From Owenia fusiformis (lineage: Eukaryota > Annelida > Polychaeta > Sabellida > Oweniidae), in NCBI GenBank assembly GCA_903813345.2, contig CAIIXF020000001.1, forward strand, positions 14,529,915 through 14,589,914: a stretch of DNA of 60,000 bases, given 5' to 3'. The notes below the pieces were generated by a model, which worked only from the letters and a program-made list of their open reading frames with translations, was not told the DNA's origin and did not search any database. A program made the position numbers and the translations under genes. Positions 1-12,338 of the stretch are shown here, in pieces (the first letter of the stretch is position 1; every line of letters starts with the position of its first letter).

Positions 1-187
1 GACATTTTATAAGGGAGCCAATATACGTATGTTGAAAATTCTCATTACTGGGTCAGTATCTATTCATTATCAGCGTCTGAACATGTACATTGTTGTGCAG
101 TCAATAAAGGTTAATAAATAACTAAATAACTAAATAGATGACTCAATCAACGGTTTAACACCCGATGGGCCCTAAATAAACTTAATA

Positions 188-1179
188 CAGGGTGACCGGA
201 AAAAAGGAGACCATTGAAATAGGCAATATCTCCTAAAATAGACTAGTGACATCAATGAAATTTTGCATACATCAGGACAGTTCTATGGAAATTTGTTCCT
301 GAAAGTGTCAATACAAGCAGTCAACTGGTTCAGGAGCTATGATCATTTACATAACATGCTCCAAATAGGCGCAATTGAGACCAACGCAGAGCTGGATACA
401 TTTGGCAAATACCCTTACATATTCCGACCTTGTTATGGCATTACATTTAGCATTTATTGCCACCTTTAGGTCAGCAATTGTCTCAGGATTGTTTTGGTAC
501 ACATTGTCTTTCAAATTGCCCCACAAAAAGAAATCAGGTGGATTCAAATTTGAGGTGTATGGAGACGAAGCTTATCTGACCTATGGCTTCTGACTCAGTG
601 GTCCCACTCAGTTACAGTATCATCCTAAGGAGGTTTTGGGCAGCCCTTGGTTTTCATATGGGATTTAATTGTGCCATATAGTGGTTTTAGTAACATGGCA
701 CTATGCCCAATACCTAAAGTGACTCTTAAGATTTGGTAAATCAGCACTTTGGCAACAGGATGATGAACCACATGTCAGATAACCCTTCATTGCCATTACA
801 GCCTAGACTTGAATCCTGCTGATTTCTTTTTGTATGGATATTTGAAAGACAATCTATACCAAAACAATCCTCAGACTATTGTTGACCTAAAGAAAGCAAT
901 CACTGCTATATGTAATGCCATAATAATGCCATAGAGGGCAGAACATGTAAGGGTAGTTTGCCATATGAATCCAACTCTGCGTTGGTCTCAATTGTGCCTA
1001 TTTGGAGCATGTTATGTAAATGATCATAGCTCCTGAACCAGTTGAATGCTTGTATTGAAACCTTCAGTAACAAATTTCCATATAACTGTTCCAGTGTATG
1101 CAAAATTTCATTGATGGCACTTGTCTAGTTTAGGAGAAATTGATTACTTCAATGGTCTCCTTTTTTTCCGGTCACCCTG
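188..1179. mobile_element. Fold-back mariner-like element with TA target site
   Basis: The ends are inverted repeats starting CAGGGTGACCGG, flanked by TA on both sides, which is the Tc1/mariner insertion signature. Each half carries a decayed transposase C-terminus pointing outward: on the - strand about 547-347 (PPDFFLWGNLKDNVY, then LNCAYLEHVM) and on the + strand from about 807 (NPADFFLYGYLKDNLY). This is the PxDFFLWGxLK block of IS630/mariner transposases. The two halves therefore form an inverted duplication of a transposase tail plus terminal repeat, with no intact transposase. It is non-autonomous. Confidence 0.8.
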
Positions 1180-2699
1180 TACATTGAGTCCCTTTTACGA
1201 AACATTTCTTCTTGATAATCTCCTTTATGTTTCCTTCGTGTCAAGTTGAGCATGAACCTAATTCAAAGGTCTACTGATAAGAAACCCGTTTAAGTGTCAT
1301 GCCAGTATTGAGTAACAATCGATTGGTATCAAATACAATTGAGCATTATTAGTTTTTAGAAAATCTTGCTGAAGATCAAATGGTAAAAAATATATCATTC
1401 TGTCTTTGATTTTGCTAATTTGCCAATCACTGGTTTTGATTTACATCCTTACACCTAAGATCTGATTTGGATACATTTATACAAATTTTTCATTTAATTA
1501 GCTCAGAAACTTAGAAAATAGAAAAGCAATTGTGTGACAGCAAAGGATAGGAATGTAAAATATTAATTTTAAAGTATTCTTTATAACCAGTGTATCTCCT
1601 TTACAGTTGTAAAAAATATCTGAAAGGGATTTGACAAATCTAAGTAATATAGAATCGTCCAAACTAATATAGGAATGGAAAAGAGACTTACATGTTTTAA
1701 ATTAGCATCAAAAATAAACTCAAATGCACCCCGTTTCACATTTACGTAATTAAATTAAATAACTAATTCCGTCAAATGAAAAGCACACGGGATATGTTGA
1801 CATCCCTTGACACAGAGTTATCAAACTCAACTGGAGTATTTAAGACATATCTAAACATTTGATGAAGTCTATCGTGAATTTCTAAAAAATATTTTTTTTG
1901 TAATGTTACAAATATTCACGTTTAAAGTTTTTTATCTTAAAGAAAAAGCAAAGCCTCTTTTAACTATATTTTTGAAAGAATTATTACTTGTGTTGTAACA
2001 CAAGGATCTGTTTTGGGCCCTATTCTATTCGTTCTTTACAACAATGCAAAATTGAGGACAAGAAAAATCTTAGGCTGGTAGAAATCAGGTAAAAATTCAT
2101 TAAATATTGACAAAACTGTTAACATGTGTTTTGCTGATCAGTGCAATTATACGTTATTCAAATGACGTTAAAACCGTAATTATCTTACAGTATTGTGATT
2201 CATTGCTTCCTCTCTTTAAAGCATATCAAATGTAATATGTAAAAAGCGTCTGCTAGATTCTGATACTACTCATCATATCTTTCTGTTTCACTTGTAACAT
2301 GCTCTGATATCATAAGACACATTTTTGATTAAAGCTTATCCGATGGAAAGAATGCTCCTTGCAAGCTCATTTATCTTTTGATATTGCAGCTATTACTGTT
2401 AATATATTACCAATATTTAACAAAATACGGTGAGATGTTTTGATATGGTCAATATTGATCATTTAAAATACAGTCCTCATATCAAGTTGGGTACTTACTA
2501 ACTTTAATATATCACACAGTTGGTGTCATCGACTTACCCATTAATAGTATAGGAAGGTAGCTTAAACTCACTTCTAGACAATAGACCTTTCCAATAAACC
2601 CTGTCACCTTTTGGTACATAAAAGAAGCTATGATATATTGGCTAGATTGGTGATTTTTTCCATTGTTTGTTCTTTTCGAAATAAGCAACAAATTAGCCT
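1180..2699. other. AT-rich intergenic DNA with a short reverse-transcriptase relic
   Basis: No gene is visible. At about 1992-2051 on the + strand one frame reads VTQGSVLGPILFVLYNNA, which matches the QGSVLGPxLFxLYxND block of LINE reverse transcriptases. Nothing recognisable surrounds it, so it is a relic of one conserved motif. Around 2256-2300 lies a dispersed motif (ATACT-CATC-ATCTTTCTGTTT type) that recurs near 5195, 11047 and 46049. Confidence 0.45.
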
Positions 2700-3189
2700 A
2701 CCCCAGTCACATTTCCTACGGCGACCTTGCGGTCTATCATTTCTGCGGCCAGTAGCTTTTCTACGCTGGCCGCAGAATTTCTGCGCTCTCATACTTTTGC
2801 AGTCACATTTCCCACGGCAGCCGCACGGTGAATTTTAAATTTCTATTGATAAATAATAGTTTTTTTCATTTTATTTACATCAGGACAATTTATAAATGTT
2901 ATTCAAAGTGCTAGGATGTAATATCAAATGAAAAGTGATCGTGAAACATTGACAAATAATGATTCAATCTTGTTGAGCCAGTTGATTTCTACGGGGACCT
3001 CAGAAATGAACAAATATTATAACTCCGAGTTATAATTTCTACGCCTTCCTTGCGGCCTGTAAAAATCTGCATACGCCGTACGGAGGCCGCAAGGCGAGCG
3101 TAGTTTTTCTACGCTCGCCGCAGAAATTCACCGATTTAATTGTTCTGCGGTCGACTTGCGGCCGCCATGCGACAAATGTGACTGGGGTG
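2700..3189. mobile_element. TTA-type (Harbinger-like) non-autonomous element, copy 1
   Basis: The termini read CCCCAGTCACATTT and, inverted, AAATGTGACTGGGG. The interior is unusually GC-rich for the window, with several short inverted CTGCGG/CCGCAG and GGCCGC stretches. It is nearly identical to the next element (period 494 bp), with a few substitutions. The left junction is eroded (CTA instead of TTACA). No coding capacity is seen. Confidence 0.65.
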
Positions 3190-3192
3190 TTA

Positions 3193-3682
3193 CACCCCAG
3201 TCACATTTCCTACGGCGACCTTGCGGTCTATCCAATCTGCGGCCAGTAACATTTCTACGCTCGCCGTGGAATTTCTGCGCTCTCATACTTTTGCAGTCAC
3301 ATTTCCCACGGCAGCCGCACGGTGAATTTTAAATTTCTGTTGATAAATAATACTTTTTTCATTTTATTTACATCGTGACAATTTATAAATGTTATTCATA
3401 GTGCTAGGATGTAATATCAAATGAAAAGTGATCGTGAAACATTGACAAATAATGATTCAATCTTGTTGAGCTTGTTGATTTCTACGGGGACCTCAGAAAT
3501 GAACAAATATTATAACTCCGAGTTATAATTTCTACGCCTTCCCTGCGGCCTGTAAAAATCTGCATTCGCCGTACGGAGGCCGCAAGGCGAGCGTAGTTTT
3601 TCTACGCTCGCCGCAGAAATTCACCGATTTAATTGATCTGCGGTCGACTTGCGGCCGCCGTGCGACAAATGTGACTGTGGTG
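3193..3682. mobile_element. TTA-type (Harbinger-like) non-autonomous element, copy 2
   Basis: It is 490 bp long with termini CACCCCAGTCACATTT and AAATGTGACTGTGGTG, flanked by TTA at 3190-3192 and 3683-3685. A TTA duplication with such termini suggests the PIF/Harbinger group. It sits head-to-tail with copy 1, separated only by the shared TTA. The small element at 51523-51697 has related ends. Confidence 0.7.
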
Positions 3683-3685
3683 TTA

Positions 3686-6389
3686 GGCTGTATTTTTGTA
3701 TGACCACGGTGCAATTGAATTGCATATATAATATTTTAATGAGTTTTCTCCCAAGGTACTTCTTACACACCCTAATGATATATGCATAAATAGACGATGG
3801 CATCAATTTCTATCAATTCCTGTGTAGAATCTGAAAATGCGGCAGGCAGCCTCCTGAAAAATGAGCATTTTATTTCAAATGATCAAAGACTATACTAAAA
3901 CATTTCTCATATTCTAGATCTGTTAAATATGGATATTATATAAATGGTTAAGCACTCGTGCCAAGAGAGAAATGAGAGAAATGGGGTTCCATGGACTATC
4001 CAATCAACTTTTATTATTCGTATATAATCGGAATATATTGTATTCTATCGGGGCTGCCATTAGATATAAACACAGGTACAAATGATTAGGTTTTAGACTA
4101 TGGCTCATTTAAAATGAAAAAGATTATAAACTGAGATGAAAGATCTAAAAATACTTAAAATCTAGGGTTTGCGGATCAACATATCTAACCTATAATGTCA
4201 TGGCGTATCATGGCTGAGAAGAAATGAGATGTCATGGTTTATCATTATGCTTCAATACGTGCACAGTCAGTCACCATATTCTTTAATTACTGGGACTATG
4301 ACAAAGTATATATCAATTGCTAGAGAACAGGAAGCAGATGTATCCCCTTTTGCTCGCTCAAGAACTGTGAACTTGCATTTTTTGTGCGCTCAAGAACTGA
4401 TCTTGCTAACGCATCATAAAGAACACAACCGGAATTGTAACTATAGGCTACTTTGAAATACAATAAATACATTTTGTAAATGGACGGGCACACCTAAAGT
4501 AAATGATTACCCAAGTACTAATTCTGTTAAATCAGTATACATGATGAGAAAAGTAATACCTTAGGGACTTTCAATTGTTATTCATGGGATAGACGCCATG
4601 AAACTTTGATGAGATATTTCATCAGTTGAACAATTGTGTGAAGTAGACCTAGGTACAGAGGTCGGCTTTATTGAAAAGTCAAATAATACGGTACACAATT
4701 ATTCGTCGCCTGGATCAGAAACAAATAGAGTGACACCAACGCTCGGGTTATACGTTTGCATCGTTAAATGTTGATTAATTTTTATAGCTATCTCTTTCAT
4801 CATAATGATCATAAAACACCGACGGTTGACATGACCTGCACAGAAGCTCACAAATCCATCTCTGATATATAAAAAAAACATGATCCTTATTCCCAAATCT
4901 TTTGATCTTCAAAAAATAAGATCCCTTATTTTTATGCAGATATGATGTAAAAAAGTATCCCTTATTTTTAGTTTCTTATCCCATCGAACGAAGTGGGATA
5001 TAGAGAATGGCTCCGTTAGTACATACTGACGTCCGTCCGGGCAACAGACAATGTTTTCATAGCTATTTTGTTAATTCTAATGCTTTTTAAAGACAAACGT
5101 ACAAGAAGTTCAGGTAACATATCTTCAATCTCTATTTTCGGAGGTTTGGAAGATTTGTACGTATAAGTACATGTAAAACGAATTCTGATCATTCTGATAC
5201 TCGTCACGTCTTTATGGTTTGCGACTAGCAATTGCAAGATAATCCGGCACAATGAGACTTACTGGCTGATCCCATCTTGATCTGATATCATCGAATGGAA
5301 AGAATTAATTGATTGCTATGAAGGCTAATTTGATCGCTCGGTCTTTATCCTATCTAAAAATTCCTACGGATCCATAATCAGCCATAGGAGGAAAACTGTA
5401 AATACACCACTTGCCAATATTGTTTTTTATTGTCCACCAGTACAATTTGTCCAAAAACCACTCGAAGCTGAGATTGAACCCAGGACCTCTAGCTTGAGAA
5501 AAACACACCACTGCACCTTATAAATTGACTGCCCGAGTCGCATAACCTCATAACCTGAGTCCATTGCGATGTCAAAAAAAGTAAAATAGAGACCCGGGAA
5601 TAGAGACTATGAACTATGTCTGTTAGATGTTAGGGGCAAAATCTCGTGCTCGTGTAGTTGTTTATTCACTTGTAAAGTAATTGGTAAGATACTTTGTACA
5701 TTTTATATCCAAATGCCTTGGGTAAAACATGAGATACCTAGGAATAACATTCACATGTTAAACGTAATGTAAACATATTAAAATAAAATCATATTTTTCT
5801 GCCGAAACTAGGTTGTCCGTTTAACGGAACGAAGAAAGCAGCTTTTCGTACCCGTCCTTTGGAGCACCTCTTGTCATTGACAGCGAAAACAGAGCCTTGA
5901 ATAATGGATTTAGCTAAGCTAATTCTGATTATTTTCTCATATCTCTTAATCTGTTCTCTCTGATATTTCCTTAGTCGACAGTTCGTGTGTTTGAACCTCT
6001 CACTTCTTTTATTTGATTATTTCAGGTCCATTAGTATCTATTCAATTACGGTTTTATCCATGACTCGTTCACACCAAATGTGTATAAAATATGTGTTAAA
6101 ATAGGTTCTATAGTCTCCCGTCCGTCCCTAGTTTACACGTTATTGATAGTTTTGCACGTGATAATATCTAGTACTTGCATGTAAAGGAAGTGTAGGGCTG
6201 TAAGTTATTGCATAGACACTGACACTATTAATCAAAATGGGCAAAAAGCTTGTGAGAAAAAACAGTACAGCCTGTCTTAAGGAAACAAACCCAATAACCC
6301 ATATATAGTAATCTAACGAAAAGGCACTGTTCCTCCCTATATTCAAAATGACATAGTCGCAATTAAAATTAGTTATCAGGAAACAAGAG
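3686..6389. other. Intergenic DNA, no gene seen
   Basis: It is AT-rich with many stops in all frames. Visible repeats include a GTCC-rich patch (about 5028-5040), a probable tRNA-derived SINE head (5461-5535) and short dispersed motifs at 4212-4252 (also at 11096-11137) and 5191-5215. No exon with convincing splice sites and family similarity was found. Confidence 0.5.
5461..5535 (-). repeat. Probable tRNA-derived SINE head
   Basis: On the - strand there is an A-box-like GGTGCAGTGGTGTG followed about 30 nt later by a B-box-like GGTTCAATC within CCTGGGTTCAATCTCAG. The spacing fits a pol III internal promoter, but I could not fold a functional tRNA. A similar B-box context occurs at 29227-29265. 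Confidence 0.4.
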
Positions 6390-7010
6390 AGCAACATGGA
6401 TATACTCCAGGATGACCTTGACAAACTGGTCTCAGTGGGCAAATACATGGCAAATGAAATGCCATCCCTCAAAATGTACTGAGTATTGACAGACGTAAAT
6501 CACCCATCACACACAAGTACACTGTACACTATGTTAGGAGAAGAATTAAAATCTGTGACTCACATTCCATATCTAGGGATTGAAATCAAGAACAACCTAA
6601 ACTGGACAACACACATACAAACAGTAGTATCGAAATCTAACAAGGTACTATAGGCTTCCTCCGGCGCAACCTCCACCAGTGCCTAGAGAACATTAAAGCC
6701 AAGGCATATAAGTAACTAGAACGGCCAAATCTAGAATATAGTGCAGCATGAGTTCCTTACCGCCAGAAAGATATCAACATGCTGGAACATGTACAAAGGA
6801 GAGCAGCCAGATTTGTTACCAGGCTGTGTCACCCAAGCTCTCCAATACCTACAGTGGGGATCACTATCCCGTAGGGAGGCTACTAGACTTTCCCTCTTCT
6901 ACAAAGGAACTCATCACAACTTAGCAGCCATGACTATACCTACGTCATACTTCAGCCCTCAAATAAACACAAACACTAGACAGTTGAAGTTCCATCCTGA
7001 GTTGATTTAG
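6390..7010 (+). pseudogene. LINE reverse-transcriptase C-terminal fragment (decayed)
   Basis: Read across several frame breaks on the + strand, the region gives the thumb and distal part of a CR1/Jockey-type reverse transcriptase: YLGIEIKNNLNW with HIQTVVSKSNK, FLRRNLHQC, then LEYSAA, and HVQRRAARFVTR. These are the conserved YLGVxIxxxLxW and VQRRAARFV blocks. Stops and frameshifts make it non-functional. It is a 5'-truncated LINE remnant, and the minisatellite begins directly after it. Confidence 0.8.
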
Positions 7011-7022
7011 ACGGAACAAAAT

Positions 7023-7420
7023 TTAGGAGTTTTGGGCTTATTTGGCACCTTCTGAGCGATTCTTGGATCAAAATATATGATTTACGTATTTCAAAAAAAT
7101 GAATTTTTAGGCTTATTTGGCGCATTCTGGGCAATTCTGTTGCATTCTTAGCAATTCTAGGATCAAAATATATGATTTACGTATTTTAAAAATCGAAATT
7201 TTAGGCTTACACGTTCTGAGCGATTCTAGGATCAAAATATATGATTTATTAAAAAGGGCATGCTCCCCTGAAAAAGTTAAGATTTTTGGGCTGATTTAGT
7301 GTTTTCTGGGCAATTCGAGGATCAAAATATATGTATATAAATTTATGTATTTAAATAAAAATTGAATATAGGCTTATTTGGCACCTTCTGAGCGATTAAA
7401 GGATCAAAATATATGATTAA
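7023..7420. repeat. Minisatellite, about five degenerate units of 70-95 bp
   Basis: A unit containing GGCTTATTTGGCACCTTCTG, GCGATTCTAGGATC and AAAATATATGATTTACG recurs about five times. The core GGATCAAAATATATG is at roughly 7072, 7162, 7232, 7319 and 7402. Units differ by substitutions and indels. No coding function is evident. Confidence 0.75.
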
Positions 7421-7602
7421 TTTCCGAATCATTTAGTTGCCTCGCTATTCTAGTAGTCAATTTGAGAATTTTATAAAAAGAAAGTGGCAATCACATCAAA
7501 ATACACCGTACATATGTCACCAAATGTTACCTTCTACCTCGAAATGTCAGAAAATTCTTCAAGAAAGCAAAAAAGGTAGGTCCACATTATTTTAGGAGAT
7601 AT

Positions 7603-7655
7603 TTGGGGGGGGCTCGCACGAGCCCCCCGAGCCCCCCCCCCCTGGCTACGGGCCT
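7603..7655. repeat. G/C-run palindromic end of an unidentified mobile element
   Basis: A run of G, a short palindrome (GGGGCTCGCACGAGCCCC) and a long C run are followed by CTGGCTACGGGCC. A similar terminus (ACCCGACGCGACCCCCTGGC followed by GACGGCC) closes the repeat at 30772. This looks like one end of a dispersed element; the other end is not identified. Confidence 0.4.
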
Positions 7656-7659
7656 GCTT

Positions 7660-9067
7660 GTAATGACGATTTAATACGGATAACAGATATTTCTAAAAGG
7701 TTTTTTAAATGTGTACTTTTGAGCATGCGCAGTCGATATTATTATCTAAATAACAAACTTCGCGTAAATACGAAATCCAAAAGTAGAAATGGCGGGAAAT
7801 TTCTCACCTTATTAGAAGGACTTTCAACCTCAAGTTCTATTTTTTAAATGTTAAGGTTCAAATTGTATTCTATTCAAATTATATCAGTGTTAAACTATAT
7901 ATCTGCTTTAAATGGGTGTATTAGCCTTTTGCGGATTATTGATGTAGATGTAGATGTAGAACATCATAGTTCCACCTAGATTAAAAGAGTTGATGTTTTA
8001 AATAATGTAGGGCAGACAAAATCAAAACCAAAAGTGTTTATCATCTCATTCCGTATATATAAATGTGTTTCATGTTATGGATAAACAACCCACGTTGACT
8101 CTTGTGAAAGGTAAATGGCCCGTGATGTAATTAGTTTAGCTTCAATGCACTGTACATGTATGTAACAGTCCAGGTAGTGTTTAAAATTTGATTTCGTTTG
8201 TGTTTACTTTTCAACTATTGAATGAGTGAATAGGTTGTAATTAGTTCAGCTTTAGTGCACTGCGTGAGACATTCAATCATCTTTTTGCCACACTGGTGTT
8301 GGATAGCTAGCCAAGTGAAAAAGAATGCACTCTTCTTTGTTACAACTGGTTTTTTTCAAATAAACTACAGTTCTTCGCATGTGGCTACCTAAATGGAAAA
8401 GAAAATATTAGGTCCTTACTATCATTAAAGTATGAACTTTATTTTACCGAAATAACATCTCAAATAAAGTGAGGTATCATTGAAATAATTCATACACTGG
8501 GCTCAATCAAAGTGTTGCCATGTTCACACAAAATAACATCCACAAAACACTGCAATATATTATAATCCATTTAATTCGCCCAAGTTGATCTACAAGACAG
8601 GTATCGAGACAGATTTTCATTTGAAAGCGACCTCCGTTTGAAAGCTTGACGTTTATTTGAAAACCTCTTCCTAGTGTATTTATATATGTTCAGTGACTTT
8701 TTTAAACGCAATAGAATTTTAGGTTATTAGTTTTTGCCGATCTGTAGTTTATGTCAACTGTATACAATCCAACTAAGAGGCTTCATTTATCATTTTCACC
8801 TTATCTAAGTTTATTAAAAGTGTGAAATTGAGCTGAGTTTGAAGTTCATCTCAAGCCTCATTTTACAATTTACACTTTGATCCCCCTTTGTCATCAATCA
8901 ACAGAATCAATTCAATGAGAGTATAGTGTCCCTTTACAAAGACTTGTTTTGTTCCCGCTTTTATGGAATCTAACTCTGAGAGGGGTATAATCGACTTTTG
9001 TGACGTAAAAAAATTAGTATTTTTACTAATTACTAACTAGCCTTTCTGTAACACAGGTGGGGATAAT
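7660..9067. other. Intergenic DNA, no gene seen
   Basis: AT-rich sequence with no open frame showing family similarity. A short GTAGAT triplication lies near 7941-7958. Nothing else is supported. Confidence 0.5.
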
Positions 9068-9775
9068 ACTATAGTGCAAGCGAATGCAATTTTTTCCCAA
9101 AAAGTTACATTTTCTCGCATGCCTTCTATACAATGTACATCACTTGATATCACTAGAAAAACTGAAATTATATTTAACAGGTTAAAAGTGGACCTATTTT
9201 TTAAAAGTCAATTATTTGCTCATCATTTTACAAACATTGACTCACCAGCCTGCAACTGTGGTCATGAAAATGAAACCCCTACTCATTTTTTCCTCAAATG
9301 CCCCCAATTTGTAAATGATAGAATCCAACTACTTATAGATCTCCATATTATTGGTTGTTTAGAAAAATTCTTAGATGCTAACTCTGTTAGCAAAGTAAAT
9401 ATGCTTTTGCATGGTAACAGCGAACTTAGTAATGAAGATAATACACTTCTGCTGAAAGCAACTTTAAAATTCCTAAAAGCAACCAAGATTGACGAACATG
9501 TATATTACACCATCCCATAATTTACACCACTGCATACCTTTTTTTGTAAAGCATTCCAATATCAGCTTTAATTGTACTTTTTCCTTTTTGTTTATATATG
9601 AATAGTTACGAATAATTGTAACAAATTTGCATTTGTTTTGCATATAAGTGTATGGTATATTTACTTCGAAGTTCAACACAAATGTTAATTGATTAAGTTT
9701 GTTGAATTTTCATTGTATGATATTAAATGTTATAATATATGAACTTGAAATAAAAATGATTAATAAAAAAAATAC
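9068..9775 (+). mobile_element. 5'-truncated LINE 3' end (ORF2 C-terminal zinc-knuckle region)
   Basis: An open frame (9074-9520, ending TAA) encodes the distal end of a non-LTR retrotransposon ORF2. It carries the post-reverse-transcriptase pattern FNRLKVD...LFAHHF followed by CNCGHENETPTHFFLKCPQF, the Cys/His knuckle typical of Jockey-like elements. The coding end is followed by about 230 nt of AT-rich 3' UTR and an A-rich tail near 9747-9773 (AATAAAAATG, TAATAAAAAAAA). A truncated 5' end plus an A-rich tail is the classic LINE insertion form. Confidence 0.75.
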
Positions 9776-10369
9776 AATGTACAATGTTGATGTAGCAGAA
9801 ATTAACAGTACCAATTAAGTAAGGGGAGTCCTTTTAAATGGCGTTAACTCTTATTGGCGTTTAATTAAAAGCAGTTGTCCACCACGGCTCGATTTGGAAT
9901 TTTATTTAACTTATACTAATGAAAACAACGACACGGACAAACACTTTTTGCAGACGACAAATCTATACTCGAATTGTCAAATCAACCCAAACTCATCTAT
10001 TAAATAGAGGGCAGAACGTATACCAGAGACTTTATTGGTAAGTTGCATTTGACTTCGAGATTATGTAAACTTCTTCAGATGTAAAAGTGCAAAAAGGAAA
10101 CACCTGCTGCATGGGCCCCCTAATAGGCGTACACCAAGTTAAACACAAACACAGTACGTATCGTTATAAAGATTTTACAATGTACATTTGTGTTAAGTTC
10201 AAACAATTTTGATCCTTTTTTAAAAGCGACGTCTGATTATATTCTCCTGTCTTATGCTTCCAAATAATATTAAGTTGTTACAAAACGCTAAGTTATGTTG
10301 CTTATCAGAATTATCAATTGTATCTCAACAGATTGTAGGAAGAAAGGAGTGTTGTCCACCGACCTATAA
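9776..10369. other. Intergenic DNA, no gene seen
   Basis: No supported coding exon, RNA gene or named repeat was seen between the LINE tail and the fold-back repeat. Confidence 0.45.
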
Positions 10370-10985
10370 ATGTTGTCCTGATTTTCAACCCCTTCCACCC
10401 CTGATTTTACATTTTTTTATTGCATAAATATGTTGCATCATTTTGACATACAGTTAACCCCTTCAAAGGAAGGAATTCCTTTAGGGGTTTTAAAGATATC
10501 CAATATTGGTGACCAAAATTAAGCTGAAAGCAATGGATCACATGAGTTTTTCCCTATGGGAAAATAACCTGGAAATATTGTTTTCCACTTATCAAAAGGG
10601 AATTACTTATTCCTTTGAAGGGGTTAACTGTGTGTCAAAACGCAACATACTGATGCAACAAAAATGAAAAAGCAGGGGTCGAAGGGGTTGAAAATCAGGA
10701 CAACATTTCAGAAAAATCATGTGAGTGGGTTGTTTGCATCTTACCTGTCTCAGAGTTGAAATTTTTTATCACCTCTATGAGTGCTTTTCCTGGATGTAAT
10801 GCATTTGCCTTACATATGCACCTGTTAAAATCCTCAGAAAATAGCCAAAATCCAACATATGACTGTCCAAAATTTGTTGCGATACTTCCCCCCTTCAAAA
10901 GTAATGTTGTCCATTCTTATTTGTTACGCAAGAGTATTATGGTACCACCCTGCTGCAAACAACTGGGAGAGTGTAATGGGTAAGA
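10370..10985. repeat. Fold-back dispersed repeat (full copy)
   Basis: Left-arm sequences TTGTCCTGATTTTCAACCCC and CAGTTAACCCCTTCAAAGGA recur inverted at about 10600-10710 (TCCTTTGAAGGGGTTAACTG, GGGGTTGAAAATCAGGACAA). The segment from about 10555 onward is repeated in the same orientation at 59460-59850. The 67- and 75-codon frames here are repeat sequence, not genes. Confidence 0.7.
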
Positions 10986-11539
10986 ATACGTGTAATGACA
11001 GTTGCTGAAACTGTTGCTAAAATGGTGCAAGATAATGCTTTCGCATTATGATACTCATAGCATCTTTCTGTTTCACCTGAAACATCATCTCAGGGCTGAG
11101 AAGATTTGAGATGTCATGGTTTATCATGATGGTGCTTTCGATTCGAACTAATATATAGGTCGGTGGATTGACTCAATAAATCAAACCCCGGTGGTAAAGG
11201 GATGCTGTTGAAAAGCTTTTACTGATATTAGCTTATTAACCTTTTTAAGATTTACAAGTTATACGGGATAGACCTAAACATATTATGATTGCTCATACTG
11301 ACATTGATGTATCCCTTTCTTACAGAGGTATAAGTAACGTCATTGAATTCGTGCAATTGAATAAATGATGGGATGGGGCATATTTCTAATAAAGAATGTA
11401 TACATTCATGATTCTTAATTGGACTGTCATGTTATTCTTTAATCAAGTGTGAATAGTTATTATGAAATTTATGATGTCAGAAGGAATGTTATTGTGGTTA
11501 GTCATACTATCAAGTAATCGGAATGGGAACTAATGAACT

Positions 11540-11812
11540 TGTTGGTCGACGGGGAGGTCTGAAGACAATACTACAGTATAGTATTACTTTGACAAAAAAT
11601 AATAAAACAAAGGTACATCATCTTAAATGAATCGAAAAGATGAAGGCAATCCATTGTGTTGATTGTACCGTTTTGGTCGAGGGGGGTCTGGAAGACAGTA
11701 CCAGAGTGTATGGTATTACTATTACAAAAAATAATAAACAAATTAAGTACATCTCAAATGAATCGAAAAAAACTTCAGGATTTTTACCAAGGCAATCCAT
11801 TGCGTTGATCCA
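11540..11812. repeat. Two-copy direct repeat, unit about 125-130 bp
   Basis: GTATTACT followed by ACAAAAAATAATAAA, then AAATGAATCGAAAA and GGCAATCCATTG, occurs at about 11580-11660 and again at about 11710-11805. The intervening GGTCGA-GGGG-GGTCTG-GAAGACA segment is also duplicated. No function is evident. Confidence 0.6.
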
Positions 11813-12338
11813 TTATTCAAATAAAATATTCGCCCTGGTTTCAAGGGCACTCAAGGCATAAATATAAATAGTTGACATAACAACCCATGTATTTGTGGGC
11901 AAAATATAATGATACAATCTTTATAAGCATTACATAATGTTACATAATCGTACATAATAATTACGTAACTATACTCAAAGTTATTTTTGCAAATAGGGTT
12001 AAAAACCGGCTACTAGCAAGAGTAGCGAGATAGCCCATATTTTATCTCCTCATCTTACCATGTCGTGCCTATTTGCTAAAAGACCAACAGTTCTGACTTT
12101 ATTTTAGGATATTCATTAAAAGAATGGGTCGCCTTCTAGTTCAATTCCATGAATTTGAAACATCAGAGATACGTATGATACGTATCTGAAACATCGTAGA
12201 TCTCCAATAACTTTTATATTCAGATATAGATATGATCAGATAGCTGAGAAAATAAAGTTAGAATTGTGAGAACAATATCGACATGCATCTTGTAAAGATT
12301 ACTGCCAATATCTCACTTTTTATTCCCTCTGACTCTTT
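11813..12338. other. Intergenic DNA, no gene seen
   Basis: AT-rich. It contains a small direct repeat of ATACGTAT near 12170 and no supported feature. Confidence 0.4.

Noticed and set aside
5461-5535. Functional tRNA gene
   Set aside because: Only box-like motifs are present; the cloverleaf does not close, so a SINE relic is more likely.
7023-7420. CRISPR-like array
   Set aside because: Units are degenerate and contiguous without unique spacers, and the genome is eukaryotic.
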